Assembly: GCA_027574665.1 (NCBI GenBank)
Contig: CM050648.1
Span: 138,322,175 to 138,386,174, forward strand
Length of the DNA stretch: 64,000 nucleotides
Direction of reading: 5' to 3'
DNA from: Rhynochetos jubatus
Lineage: Eukaryota > Chordata > Aves > Eurypygiformes > Rhynochetidae
This document shows, one piece after another, positions 38,191 to 51,200 of the stretch (position 1 is the first letter of the stretch; each line of letters opens with the position of its first letter). The notes beneath the pieces were generated by a model. The model was not told the origin of the DNA. It did not search any database and saw only the letters and a list, made by a program, of their open reading frames with translations. The position numbers and the translations under genes were made by a program.

Positions 38191-39391
38191 TTCAGCAAGT
38201 CAGACCTGAAACAGGAGTACGGCTCCTCATTCCTATAAATGAAAGGCATCAGAGTACCCACCTAATGGGACACCAGAGCTACCTTAACCCCAGCTAAGCA
38301 CTGCTGCCATGGTTTGCATAAGGTGGCATGGCAGAGTAGCCCGGTGTCCGTCTCAATCATCTGTATGGCATCCATTGTAATAGTAACTGAGAAGCCTCAT
38401 GATCTTTCATGTATTTGTCCATATAGCAGCCAGGTAAAGAGGTTTTATTATGCCCACTTCTTACAGGAAACAGTACTGAGGAGAAAGCAGACTGAGAGTA
38501 TGCCCCCAGCAATAAGTTCAATACACAAGCAAGTCTGTATTTTCTAAACTGGCCACTTATAACTATAATTTCAGGGATGGGGGTATTTTACTTACTGAAA
38601 ACCTACCCAGTGTTCCAGGTGGAAAATACATTAAGATTTATGCTTGGATGTAATGCCAGTAATGCGAGAAGCATGGAAATACCTCAGTTGGATAGATGTT
38701 GGAAGGGTCTCCTTTCCAGCAGGCATGCTATTAGTAGAGCCCATACTGCTACAGCCACCCAAACCAGACTAATCTATTTACACAACCTTAATCCACCTCT
38801 GGCTGAATGGAGACATTAGCTTGCCCAGGACAGAAGTAAAATTTCCATTAAACTGGGGAATTGTTTTCAAAATTTCTAAAATACCTGGGCACCTGCTGAA
38901 TTTCAGCAGAACCCAACAACCTCCCATCCATTTGCAGCTGGAGATAAAAAGCCCAAAAGCATTGCATCAGATGTTTTGAATTCTCTTTGCTGAATAAAGG
39001 CAGATTCTTAGTTATTAAATATTTACTAGATATCTAGTCCAGATCACACATCTGGCCTGAACATTTCCCTTGAAGCTAACCTTGAATATCGTAAAAACCT
39101 TTAGGTCTCCTTGATTGAGCTATATTGTTTAAGGTGATAAAATGTGAGCAAAAGATGTAATTAATGGGCTGGTTGGTTGTATGAATATTCCTCCCTGAAG
39201 TATTATGGTGACATTTCTTCTCTCAATGCCTGAATGATTTTGTTGAAGTAGTTGACTATTATCTTATGCATTAATTCAAGGCTTGAGGGGGAAAAAGAAA
39301 TGTTAAAAAAAGAAATCGATTTCCCATACAGGCCCCAAAAGCTTTCTGCAGCAACCTTACCTACTCTCTCAGGACTCTACAATATGCTGAG

Positions 39392-39409
39392 AAAAAAAAA
39401 AAAAAAAAA
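39392..39409 (+). repeat. Poly-A run
   Basis: Eighteen consecutive A bases after CTGAG. No gene-like body or target-site duplication is visible. Confidence 0.9.
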
Positions 39410-39589
39410 TTGTGGAGTTTCTGGTTTAAATACAGGCAGCACACCACTTTTAGTTTTTAAAAGATCTTCTGAGGAACAAAACAGATCATAAATAGGGACG
39501 GCAAAGTTCTGGATGAATATTCCAGGACTATAGCTAATCAATTCTGCACACAAGCAGCTCACCAAGCTGGCGCATGTATAGAATCCAAC

Positions 39590-39790
39590 CCTAATTAACT
39601 GTGTGTGTGAATTTTGGATTACTGAAAAATCATGTGTTGTTAATTTAATAAATCTTCATTAATGTTGCAGGTAGCAGCAACCGCCACAAGAACCATTACA
39701 AATTGACCCTTTTCAAATCCTCATAATCCTGCACTGGAGAGATATACCTAATTGGGCTCATTAAAAGTAAACATTGATTGACAGGACCTC
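39590..39790. promoter_or_regulatory. Enhancer-like AT-rich element
   Basis: TAATTAACTGTGTG, GTTAATTTAATAAATC, CATTAATGTTGCAGG and a CTAATTGGGCTCATTAAAAG segment surround the complex core AGCAACCGCCACAAGAACC. The density of ATTA words together with a non-repetitive core suggests a conserved regulatory element. Confidence 0.25.
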
Positions 39791-41121
39791 TGGGATCCTT
39801 AAAAGGGCTGTGTGGTCGAAGAGAATCGCTGCATGCCTGATCCCTGGAGCAGCAGCCGGTTGTTTGTTGTTTCTGCCATGGTCCACAAAACCAGCAGGAA
39901 CACTGCTGACGAGGAGTACTGCATAAGGCAGCAAGGAAGGGTGTTGGGTTACATTTGCAGGTAAAAGGCCTTAAATATGGAATATTTCCACAGTCAAGTC
40001 ACATTCACTTCCACATGTCTGGTGCGGAATGTACACTGCAAATAAATATGGAGATAAGGGAATTAAGGACCTTTGAACTGTGATTTACTCTTGTTAAGAC
40101 TTTGGGGCTGTTTCTCCAATGTTTTATGTTTTGTAAGTCATTAGCACCTGTGCAAAACGAGTGTAGGAAAACACGGGCAAATCAATAGTGTATTACATAG
40201 GCATCAGTAATTACATGGCAGTGGGGAATTGGGCCTTGGGACTTTTCAATTATTTTCTGTTGCAAACGATGTTCAGACACCATTTGGGAAATCATGTTTC
40301 GGTCAACAACATATTTTGATTAGTGTGGGTCAGTGTTATGGAGGTAATCAAATAATATGGATCTTTCTGGACTTAAAATCTATCAGTTTCTAAATCGCCA
40401 TTTCTGAGCACAAGCCAAAAATGTTTATTATTGGCTTATTACATAGCTTGAACATCATCTGGCTGGAAGACCCATGTCACTGTGAATGCTCAGGTATAGC
40501 CCTGGTCATCTAATTCAATGCATAGAGTTTGCCTGCTTTTAAAGTCAGTCTCTACCATTTTCTTCCATAGAACATATAAACTTACGTAACTTTTCTGTGT
40601 TCCAGAACTACAAAGACACATGAGCATTTTAATCACATCTAAAATCTCCAGGACAGAGGGCAAGCCCTTCTGAACTGGAAGCCTGGGAGGCACTTCATGT
40701 TCACTGCAGCTTGAATGCGGTCAAGGAGTGGAAGTGTCAAAAAAGATTAGTGTGTCAGTGGTTAAAATGATCGTGACATGAAGGGACTGAGGGCTGCCAA
40801 AATCAAAATAACAAGAAAATGTCTCTGAAGTTGCTCCTGACACATCATTCTGACAGATGCGCAGCTCCTCATAAACTGTAATGGTGGAGAGTGGGCTCTT
40901 CTGCGACAGTCTCCCTGGCCTGGGTCTGCGAGTAGATTTGGAGTGGACTGAGCAGAAACTCTATTCAAAAGCAGCTGCCTTTGTCAGATCAGAGAAGTTT
41001 CTGCAGTCTGCAGCAGTGCAAGAAAAAGTCATGGTGCTGAATGTGTAAGTAACACATCTTCTGCAGCTTTAGACCGTCGCAGGGCCCAGGGGGTTGGATA
41101 CTGGTGACCCTGTGTCCGTAC

Positions 41122-41226
41122 CTCCACCTGCCTGGTGGGTGGCTCCAGACCATTCACCAGGAAAGGAGTGGCCTTGAATGCCAGCTGGGGTAACTTATCC
41201 TGCTCACACCAGCACTTTGCAGGAAT
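41122..41226 (-). CDS. Isolated candidate exon, minus strand
   Basis: A very strong minus-strand acceptor (CCACTATTTCCTTTTCAG) opens a 35-codon segment beginning IPAKCWCEQDKLPQLAF and ending at GGAG/GTACGG, phase 0 at both ends. The frame stays open well past the donor, to about 41029. The peptide looks protein-like but matches nothing I recognise. It is on the same strand as candidates A to C, 24 kb upstream of them, so it could belong to one gene, though no connecting exons could be fixed. Confidence 0.18.
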
Positions 41227-42037
41227 CTGAAAAGGAAATAGTGGCAAAAAATCAAACCCAAAAAGGTAAACACTGTTTGTTATTATTGTTACTTCTGTTT
41301 CTGCCTGATTTCTTTGGAGCCGGTTTCCTGACAACATAGGGCGATACCCCTATGTTAGATGTGCAGCATACCCTGTGCAGTGCCTGGACTGCCTGCTGCT
41401 TCGTGTTTATTAATTAAAAAATCCTTGGGAAAATTGCCACTTGAACCACAATGTTGTGGATAAATTCAGCAGTTGCTGGTACTCCAGCAGCATGCAGAGA
41501 AGCTGAACAAGACTGATTACACTGTGCAGCTATATCTGCAGAAAGTTGATTATATGGTTTGCTTCCTAATTAAACATCTAAACATCCACTTACTGAGGAA
41601 AGTGAAATTGAGGAATCGTCATTTACAGCAGTCTTGTGTGGAATAAGAGACCCAGTGTACAAACTCCTGGACCACAAAGATATTGTACTGGCCAAACCCT
41701 CCTCAAAAATGTGGTTGGAGCTCACATGCAGTTTGGTATAACGAATACATCCTAAACCTTGTCACCCTTTCATGACCAAGGGTGTAATGAAATCAGATGT
41801 GGAAGAAGCAGTAAAATCAGCTTCTGTCTCAGCTTCTGTCATGGACTGGGATGAAGCGATGATCATGAACAGGAGGCGCCACAGCATCGTGTCTGATGGC
41901 ATCATCACAGGGACTGCTCAGAAAGCACAGAGGGACTCTCTGAAACGATGCCTCGGTGGAACTAAAACCTCCATCCAGTAATTACTCCAGTACCTCCTGA
42001 GGGATTGAGTGCAAGAAGCTCATCCCTTACAGAAGAA

Positions 42038-42058
42038 GGGGCAAGGGGGAGGGAGGGA
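42038..42058 (+). other. G-quadruplex-type G run
   Basis: GGGG, GGGGG, GGG and GGG with loops CAA, A and A fit the G4 pattern. Confidence 0.7.
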
Positions 42059-42769
42059 GAATTTTTTTCATAATGTCTTTTTTGTTGTTCCCTCACTACC
42101 TTGTCTCTCCCTGATACTGAATCAGACATTTGCAAGCATACCCAAACACAGAAATTACCAGATGGGCTCATCTGGGATACCTGGGAATGATTTTCCCCAT
42201 CACAGCTACACATTGGGTCTCATCCTGATCTTTAGCATTTAACAGCATTATTTCTGATGTGAATAATTAAAAACCAAAGTAAAATGGCAGTGCAGTTTCG
42301 TCTGTGGAGGAGCTGTAGAAGTTAAAGAATGTCACCGTGAGAATAAATGACTATAAACTAGCCACCAGTAACTTTAAACATGATTATTAGAAGAAGAGAA
42401 AGTCTGGAAAAAGTTTCTGATGGATGCTGAGGGCTGAGAGTTACTATGCTGCGGTTTGTGTGAAGGCTGATGCCTTAATAAATGAAATTGTATGATGTGA
42501 TTACCTGTAACAGTGGACTGGACTTAATGCCTAGTGCATCTTTCTGTTTCTAGGTCACCATTCAGCAGATTTCCACATTTATTTCTTCATCACTGATTTT
42601 AAGGACTGTCATTTCGAGGTAACACAATCTCCATGAATGATGTTAATATCCTGTCAGATCAAAAGGTGCTAGGGAAAACAAATCACTGCAAAGTTTAAAA
42701 ACAAGATCCAAAACAACCTTTTATTTCCATTCTATTTCACTTGGACAGACCCTTGCCTTTGTTTAATTG

Positions 42770-42818
42770 TTATTTATTATTATTATTACTGCCACTGTTG
42801 TTTATTATTATTATTTAG
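42770..42818 (+). repeat. (TTA)n microsatellite, two blocks
   Basis: Two TTA blocks of four to five units flank the short spacer CTGCCACTGTTG. Confidence 0.9.
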
Positions 42819-45800
42819 CTCACCCAAGTCAATTGCACAAGCATGGTACAGTTGATAGAAGTGGGGTGAGTGAAGGGTTAATGGAGAGAAAGATTGAGCA
42901 GGATACACATCACTGGTGATGATCCCAGGCTGTAGTGAGGGGAGATGGATGAAGGAAGTAGTTTGGTGTTCAAAGGAGGACTGGATGAAGAAGGCAGGTC
43001 CTGAAGGTGAAAGTAGCAGATACAGTTAAGGTGAAAAACTGCTTTCCTGTGCCTTCCATCCCACTGGTTGCTGAATGTATCAGAAAAGTCCTGAGCCAGC
43101 TTAAAAAAACATAAAAAAGACCCAGAACACACACATAAAACCTCAAACTACTTGAGAACTTTTTTCCTGGGTATCAGCTGGTTGGTTTGTTCAGGATGCC
43201 CATGGCAAATAGAGAATGGGTGCTTTTGCTGGCTGCTCCAGCAGATTGTCACCCTCCCTGCTGGCCATCAAATATTAGCTAATCATCCTATTCAGGTCCA
43301 CATTTTAGCTGTGTATTTAAAAGTCATTTTTTCTCTGAGGCTTTCTGAAATCATCTTTATTCCAGTCTGGCCTAGAAACAGAAACTTTGCACAAGTCACT
43401 TCAAGAACAGGTTAGTATCTTTTAATGGACGATGCCGTCTTTAACTACGAAGAAAGAAAACTAGCCTTTGTGTTACACTTTTTTGAGTGTGTGATTATTT
43501 TGCCTTATGATCATACTGAAGTTCAAGTTTGGGCAAGTTGGTCTAAATTAGCACCTTTCATTGCATTTAACAGAGCTACTTCCATTTGTAGCCGAGGCCA
43601 GATGAGGATCTACTGAACTGCTTCTCAAAAGTCCACCTCTTACTTCAAACATATGATCTAAACTCCATTTTCTATATAACTCTTTGTTAGAAAAAAAGCC
43701 ACAGTCTAAACACAACCATCATTACAGTGTCTGTGATACAACAGACGGTATTTGCAAAATTAAGGGGACAATATAAGCACCAAATGATTAAGACAAGGCA
43801 TGATCTATTGATGGGAAATGTGTACGGTTTAGCTCCAAATTTAGTAGTGAGAAGAGTCTGTTGCAGATCAGAGATGAAAAGAAATGACAAAAATAATGAA
43901 ACAAATTGCATAGTACTGGATTGTTAAATATTAATACCCTACCAGGAGCCCAAAGTAAGTAATACTAAGATCTGACTATATGTGGCTTTGTGTAAACGAA
44001 AAGCATATGGTTTAAAGGAAACTATAGCCACTTCAAGTTATCAAGTTTATGTAAATAAGAAAACAGATACAATAAAGTCTTAAAAGCAAGTTTCTCTAAG
44101 AATAAAGCAGACCACAAATGGTTCAGTAATTCCCAAGGACCTGGTTGGGGCTGATTGTGCTATTTAAGCGGTGTGTCTCGTAGGTTACTAATGTGAGCAA
44201 CAGTCTGCCTGCTGCATTTTAAATTACCAGCCACTGCCAGCCCATTGTTTTATGTGATTCCCCCTTTGAATAGATATATTTATTCATAAACAGCTGGCTA
44301 TTCAGTGAGTCTCCCTCTGCTTTGTAGGACTCACTAAATAGTATTTTTCTTTAGTCAACTTGCACCAAACCTGCCCTGTACAAGCTTCCGTTAGCTTCAT
44401 TTGACATACTAACAGTGGGTCACTATTGACCTGTGAAGCCTGAAATACGGTCAAAAATTAGTTGCTAAGTGTTGCAGTTGGTCACCAGATCTCTGTTAAG
44501 AGCAGAAGAGTACAGGGGTGTTAGAAGAAGCAGGAGGGATAACACTACAGCTTGAGACAGGCTCGTCTCCAGGTTGAGGACTCTGGTTAAAAACTGCCCT
44601 TGGAGACATGGTTTGGGTTGTCACAGGCCAGTGTCACAGCAATGGCACCGGCACAGTCCAAAACTGAGTGCATTCTGTAAAATGCTGTTATCGGTGGTAA
44701 TTTCCTGCATTACAGGTCTCACTGGCTTCATAGAAAAAGCAGTCTTTCAGCAAATGAACACCCCCAGTGCAGGAACGGATGTGCTGCAGAGGTTACCTGC
44801 TGACTCTCTGCAAACGCCAGCAGAGCTGAGCATGCTTAAACCAGCAACAAGTGACCTGCACGGTGTTAGCCTTGTAGGTAGCAGTGGTGTCAGGAGCAGA
44901 GACACTGGGGCAGGGGGTCTGGACACAGTCTCCCTCTGTGCAAGGGCAATGAGCGCCATCCTGAGCCCAGCGCATTGAGCACCATGCAGAGCCCAGAGCA
45001 ATGCCAGCACACCCGACAGCGAGAGGCCACCTCTCCTTTTGCATAACCCGTCAGGCGAGGGGATAAAGGCAAGAAGGAGGATCCATCCCTCTTAGTAATA
45101 AGCATTGTAGCTATTCTGAGGAGTGGGAGGTGATGAAACAATCACAGTAGTGATGGGGCACTGCCAGATGTTTGCGATGCTATGGCACCACATCCAAATT
45201 TTAAAACTTCCTCATGCAACGTTACCCTCAGTCATGGGATCATATCAAGAGCAGAAGTTCAGATGAAGAACCTCACAGCCTGCACTGAAAAAATGGATAT
45301 CACAGGGCTGGTAAGACTAAGGATTAATGCCTATTTATCTCTTTCACTTGTGTCCTGCATGTGAACAAGAGTTGAAAGCTTTGTAAGATGAAGTCTTCAG
45401 CATACAGTGAATTTCTGAGCAGAGTTATTACCTCTGGTGCCTGGAGCAAAAGTGCCCCTTGGGATGTTTGACAGGATATAATGTCTGACTTGATGATGGA
45501 AACAAAAGAAGTCCTCTCGATGGCAGATTTAGTCTCTTGAATTTACTGATAATGCACTCTCCTCCAATAAATCAAAATTCCACTTTACCCACTCAGATGT
45601 CTGCTCCGTATACTGCTGACACAGACAGAAATCCAAACCTCGCATAAAAGTAAAAGAAAATGTAAATTATGTTCTGATAAACAAAGAGATACTTCAGAAG
45701 AGGGGAAAGAGCCTTGGTTTACATTTAAAATGAACTCTCTGAAACACAGTTACAGAGAGTGAGAGATGTAAAGAGGTGCTGATGAAGGGTAGTTCTGCAC

Positions 45801-48167
45801 CGGGACTTGGTACTCTGGTAAATCCTCTTTGTCTTTCCCCTTGCAGCCCAACAAACTCACAGTACAGAACTCACATTCAGTGCAAGGTCACCCTGAAGAG
45901 ATCTCCCCCTCCCATGCCTCCTGGAAGTACAAATGAAAATGTCATTCTGGCCTTCAGGAAAAAAAATTCTGTGCTGGAGCACAGGGTAGGTGTGATCCAG
46001 CTGGGTGGGTGGAGGTATTCATGTCAGAACTCAGGGAAGAGGAACAGACACCTACAAGGCAGGACTCAGCTGCTGCTGATGGGAGCACATTTAAATTCGG
46101 GTGGATGAATTGTCCCTATATATCCTTGTTTGTCTCCCTTGACTACAGGGAGAGGCTGGGGTGATGTTCTGAGATGGGAGTATCTGCAGGGCAGCAAGTG
46201 TCAGAGCAGCTGAATCCCAACTTTACAGTTAGTGAGAGAAACTCTGCTCTTACAGGAAAGATCCTACTCAGGGTGAAAGCACTCATGATTTTACTCCATC
46301 CAGATAAGCATGGATTTACTGCTGACTTTTGCCTGTTGGCTGAAATGAGGAGGATTTGAAATGAAGCTGGACCTCTTACAACTTTTCCAGTTTAGGCTGG
46401 TGAGAATGGGAATGAGCAGGAGAGGGAGGAGATGCCACGTTTACAGCACAACAGCCATTGTATGATGAGGGTGTCAGGGAATAAAATAGAAGTTCTGGTC
46501 CATGTTCCCTGTGTGGCAGAGAACTCAAACCCCTGCTGCCTGGAATTCCCAAGGCAGCCAAATCCGATACGCACCCAGCAATCAAACTATGGACACTGAC
46601 TCCTTCACTAACTCAGTCCTGCTCAGAGGGGGACCCAGTCCATAAAACTCAGATATCTGAGCTAAGGTAGCCACTGTGGCTCCCTGGAGAAAGGCTGTCA
46701 GGGTGTTAAGAACTCTAAAACAGATGAGCTCATAGGATGGGATAATTTCTACCTGGGACTACCTACATCACTTCTGGCTGCTTATTCACCCCAGGTGGAT
46801 AAATTCCTCGAAATGAAACTCAGCAAAACACTGAGAGCAGTTTGAATCCTGCTAAATGTTCAAAGCAGACTGAGGGCACATTTAGACCATAAACCTAAAA
46901 CACTGCAATCCTTGCTTGGTCTGGAACCCCTCTGTTCCTTCCTCCCATCCCAGCCCTTGTGGGGAGCCCAGGAAGTGGCAGGGGCTCCCCAGTGCTCAGT
47001 GAGGGATTTCTGGAGCTGGAAGCCCAAACAAACAGCAAAGATTGAAGGAAACCAGGCTGTGTTAATTTATCCTGCGGTTTCAGCCCTCTCTATATCAGCA
47101 GTCTGTACAGTCAGCCACAGCCTGCCTGCACGTTCATACAAATCAAACCCAAATGAAATGTTGACACAAGAACTGAGTTTCATGCACTAATTCAATAAGC
47201 AGCCTGGGTGAAGGGATGTCAAATTAAAGTGTCTCCTTCCTCCACCTCCCCATTTCACCCAGCTCCCCCATTCCAGCAGTAAACTGGAGCACAGCCAGCC
47301 TCCCACAGCACAGTGCAGGGTATGCAGGAGCCGGTGCAACGTGTGGACACAGGATGCAGGCCAGGCACATGCAGCCAAAATGCAAAATCCCCCATCACCT
47401 CCATGCATTTGCTTTGCATGGGCAAGGAGCTGTCGTGCGTGACAGATGAGAGCTGCAAAACAGGCAGGTCAGCGCTGTGGCGAGGGTCAGTGCTATTTTG
47501 ATGGCTGTAAGATGCTCTAATTATAGTGTTGGGAAGACTGGAAGCTGCCAGATTTGATACGGGAATAATGTGGCACGGGAGCCGCAAAGACACTTGTTTT
47601 GTTCTTGGTTGTTTAATTCAGGGACAAAGCTTTGAGGAAGGAAAAGCAACTTTAAGCTTATAATTGAGCCCCAGGAATTCTGAACATATATATAATTAGA
47701 CACAGAAAAAAATCCCAAGGCAGCCTTGTGTTTATTGCACTGTCTCCTGTGCTTTTGGCAGTGTGGTTTTTCAGCTGAGCTTCAGCCAGTTGACTGGGCT
47801 GTTAAATATCCTTCACTGGGATAAACACCTGATGAAGCCCTGCAGCTCACTCAAGCATAGTGTCTTCGGTAGGTGATGCTCTTCGGGAGGGCTCAGGCAA
47901 GTACATGGCTTTATACATGTTTCAATATTCCTCTCTGCTACCTGCTCCATACTCTGCCTCGCTGCAAAACTGTCACAGGGCTGATCTTCGGTGTAACAGG
48001 ATTTATAGCAGCATTTCCTGCAGTTTTTATGCTCTGGTTATATCCTGGTGTGCTCTCCCTGGACAGTTGTGAGCTATACAGCCCACAGAAGAATTCAGCT
48101 GAAGCATCTCGGAGCAATTACCTGCCTCAGGTAATGGGGGGTTTTGTGGGAGGTGGGATGATGAGCA

Positions 48168-48290
48168 ATCAGTTGATCCCAGCACCCAGCTCTGCTGCTG
48201 GCTTGCTGAGTGGCCCTGGATGAGTCACTTTGCAACCTGATGCCTCAGTTTCCCCTTCTGACAGATGGGAAAAGCAGCACAGAGCCAGTT
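48168..48290 (+). mobile_element. MIR-type SINE relic
   Basis: CCAGCTCTGCTGCTGGCTTG, GCCCTGGATGAGTCACTTTG, GATGCCTCAGTTTCCCCTTC and GACAGATGGGAAAAGCAG follow the MIR consensus order. This is the clearest of the three relics and is in sense orientation. Confidence 0.65.
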
Positions 48291-51200
48291 GGATGAAACA
48301 CTCTTGGAGACTTGGATGAACACAACAATCAGAAATGGCAAATGGATTCCTCATTGTTCTTAATGATCCACCTCCTGGGACTGCTGCCCATTCCTTGCCT
48401 GCATCAGCTTTCCCTGTGCCTTAAAGCTGCAGGGACTCCCAAACTGTTTTAGAGATCTTCATGCCCCCCCGACATACCTCCACCTCTCCTGTGTTCCAGC
48501 AACCTCTCCTCCAACTTTTTCTGTAGTTCAGTCGAGCATATTACTTTCATTTTCTTTTTTTTTTTCTCCTGGAGATGCCCCCCATGAACACAAGTTGCTG
48601 TTTTCAGTTTGGGCAGCCTGGCAGGCTCTCTCCTCCCTGGCCTGTGCCCGCTGCCACGGCCAGGGCACTGCTTGCTCCTCCTGGCCAGCCGTAATCCCAG
48701 CAGTACCGGAGGGCTGGCTAGACTGTGAGCACATCAAGGGTCACATCGATAAGTGATTGTCCCTAGCTATTCCTGCCTAGGAAAAAGGGGGTTTCTTCCT
48801 CATTTTTTCTGTAATTATGCAAACATTTGCACCATGCACTGTGATGATTTTTTTTAATTATTTGAGCAATAGGAAAGAGCTGGAAACCAGTATCTGGTGT
48901 AATGCCAAGGCACTGGAGAAGCATTAAGGACACATTTTGATCTATTTGCTGTATCACTACTTTTCAAGCAGAGATCAATCACGTGAGATCAGAGACACTG
49001 TAAATACAACTAAAATCAAATATACCTTTTAATTTTATACAAGATTGGATTTAGTCAAATCCAGACCAAATTTATCCCAGTTGTAACACCAGTAACAGCA
49101 GTAAAAATTGCACCAGAGAGGAACTCAGTCCATTTTCTCTTCCTTACTGACAAACGATTTATGGAAACTGCAGAACTGCTGATGCAAGCACAAGCAAGGG
49201 TGCAAATGCACAGCAATCCCCTCTCAGTGGTCTCCAGGGCTATAGTGCTTTGTTCCACTCTATTTACAAATTATTAAACATATTGACCACAGCTTCATGT
49301 TTTGGAATCAAGAAGACAAAGAATCCATTTTTATTACTTTATTAACCTTTTTTATTTAACCTGGTAATAAAACTATTCAACTGTGTGGTGAAATCTCGAT
49401 TAAAATTTGCCTTAGCTCCAGGAGCCACACAGGCAAATGCTCCAGTAGTTATCTAAGTTGGTTTCCTGGTAAAAGCTTTGCTCTGCTATCAGATTCTGTT
49501 ATGCGGTACATAGATCCCTGCTTTGAGCCAGCATCATTTCAGGAGGTAGTTTGAAAGCTTTCGAGCTCTCCCAATGATTGCTTTGCTTTTCTTTCACAGC
49601 AATTACAGTCCCTTCATTTAATTTCAATGGAAACTTTAGTGTTTTAGACCTTGCCCATGTAGCTGAATGCTCATCTCTGGATCTTATTTCCAGTCCTCAA
49701 GAGGACCGGTTTTGATGACCTAGTCTGATTACAGCATCTTTGACAGCTTTAAAGGAATTTGCTCAGGGGGAAGACGACAGCTGCTGCTCTGATGAAGGAT
49801 TTTTCTGAGCAGGCCTCCCAAGCTAGACATGTCAGTATGAGATGCTGCCTACGTTTTTCATCATGACCAACAGGTACGTCTAAAAAAGGTTTTGTGTTCT
49901 TGCCTGCATAGGCCAGCGTGCAGAGAGCCTCTATCATAAACCTGCTTAACCTCCTTCTGTCAAAATGCTGATGCTTCTTGGCTTCATTTCCCTTATGTTG
50001 TATATTCAGCCTCTCTGGAAACTGTGAGCCAAATCTTAGTCCAGTATAAACTGGCGTTGCTCCTTCAGTTTATACAGACTTCAGGGCAAGAACAGTATCT
50101 TTACCAGTATCTGTAGCTCTTATACAGCCCTGATCTTAAACAAGACTTATGAAAATGAGCATATTATTTATGATCAATAATAAACATTTTTAGCAGCTGC
50201 AATAAAATCTCTTAGCATGCTTTTTAGAATGGGATCAGTATAAAAGCAATATGAAAACCTGTTCCTCTAGATCCTGTTTTGCCATTAACGTTGAAAACAA
50301 GGTAGACAACTTTTCAGATCCCAAACAACCCACTTTACCTCCAGAAAGGAGGTCTGACCTGCTTAACATGGTGTGGATCAGGGAAGGTCTATGATTCCTT
50401 CCTAATGCCATTCCCAAACCCAGGAATTTACTTCTATTTTTCTCATATAAAGCACCTAGAGCAGATGGATCATTATTCAGACAGGAATATTTCACAATAA
50501 AAGGTTTTTACAAATACCTGAATTTACAGAGTTCTATATATTCATCCTGGAGCACCTACTTTTTGGGGAGCAAATAGAGCAAAGATTTCAAGTAGGAGGG
50601 GCTGGGTTGCACATGCCTAGGGACAGAGCTACTACTGCATGTAATGTTGGGCAGAGCCAAGTTGGTGAAATTCATCCACAAGACAGCTCCAGTCTTGGTT
50701 TTGTAAAAGAGACTCTGGTGTAAGCAAGTAGCTCTAGGAACTGAGGATGCTTGGTACACTGGGGTGCTAGATTCTCCTCTCCAGGGCCAGCCCATTTCCA
50801 CCACTATACACTGCCCCAAAATTCAACTCTGAACTGACAAGTAAAGGTGACAATCACCAGTGCCACCTGCTCTAAATTCCCTTTCTTTTCCCTCCTCTTT
50901 ATTACTTATGCTGCACATCCCCAGAAAAAGGCTGCAGTGCCACTTTGTTGCCTTGTGGCATTTGATCTCTATTTGGAAAAAGCAAAGGAGATGAAGGTGT
51001 CCTTTCTGAAAAAGCAGTGGGGAGCACATGAACACAGGTGTTTCATGACCATGAAAACCCACCAGCCTTGATTAGCCTGGCACTTATTTGGTGTCCTTAT
51101 CCAACACTGATGCTTGTTCACACCAGATCCTCCTGAGAGACATGACATAGTGGTGGCTCCGGGATCCACCTTCCTATGGGTTCATTTGAGGAAATCTCCA

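Larger units (their letters stand above)
35871..41121. other. Gene-poor tract, 35.9-41.1 kb
   Basis: A + strand donor of full consensus at 36345 (CCCAG/GTGAGT) lacks a partner exon. The tract also holds a G4 run, a poly-A run and the enhancer-like element at 39.6-39.8 kb. At about 40.75-40.98 kb a minus-strand frame without an ATG is open for about 65 codons. Confidence 0.55.
41227..48167. other. Gene-poor tract, 41.2-48.2 kb
   Basis: It contains a CpG-dense open segment at 41.77-41.98 kb (+), a G4 run, a TTA repeat and an enhancer-like AT-rich segment at about 44.13-44.38 kb. The 134-codon frame at 44574-44978 has no recognisable domain. Confidence 0.55.

Noticed and set aside
44574..44978. 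134-codon + strand frame
   Set aside because: No domain, no upstream promoter-like sequence and no consistent splice sites.
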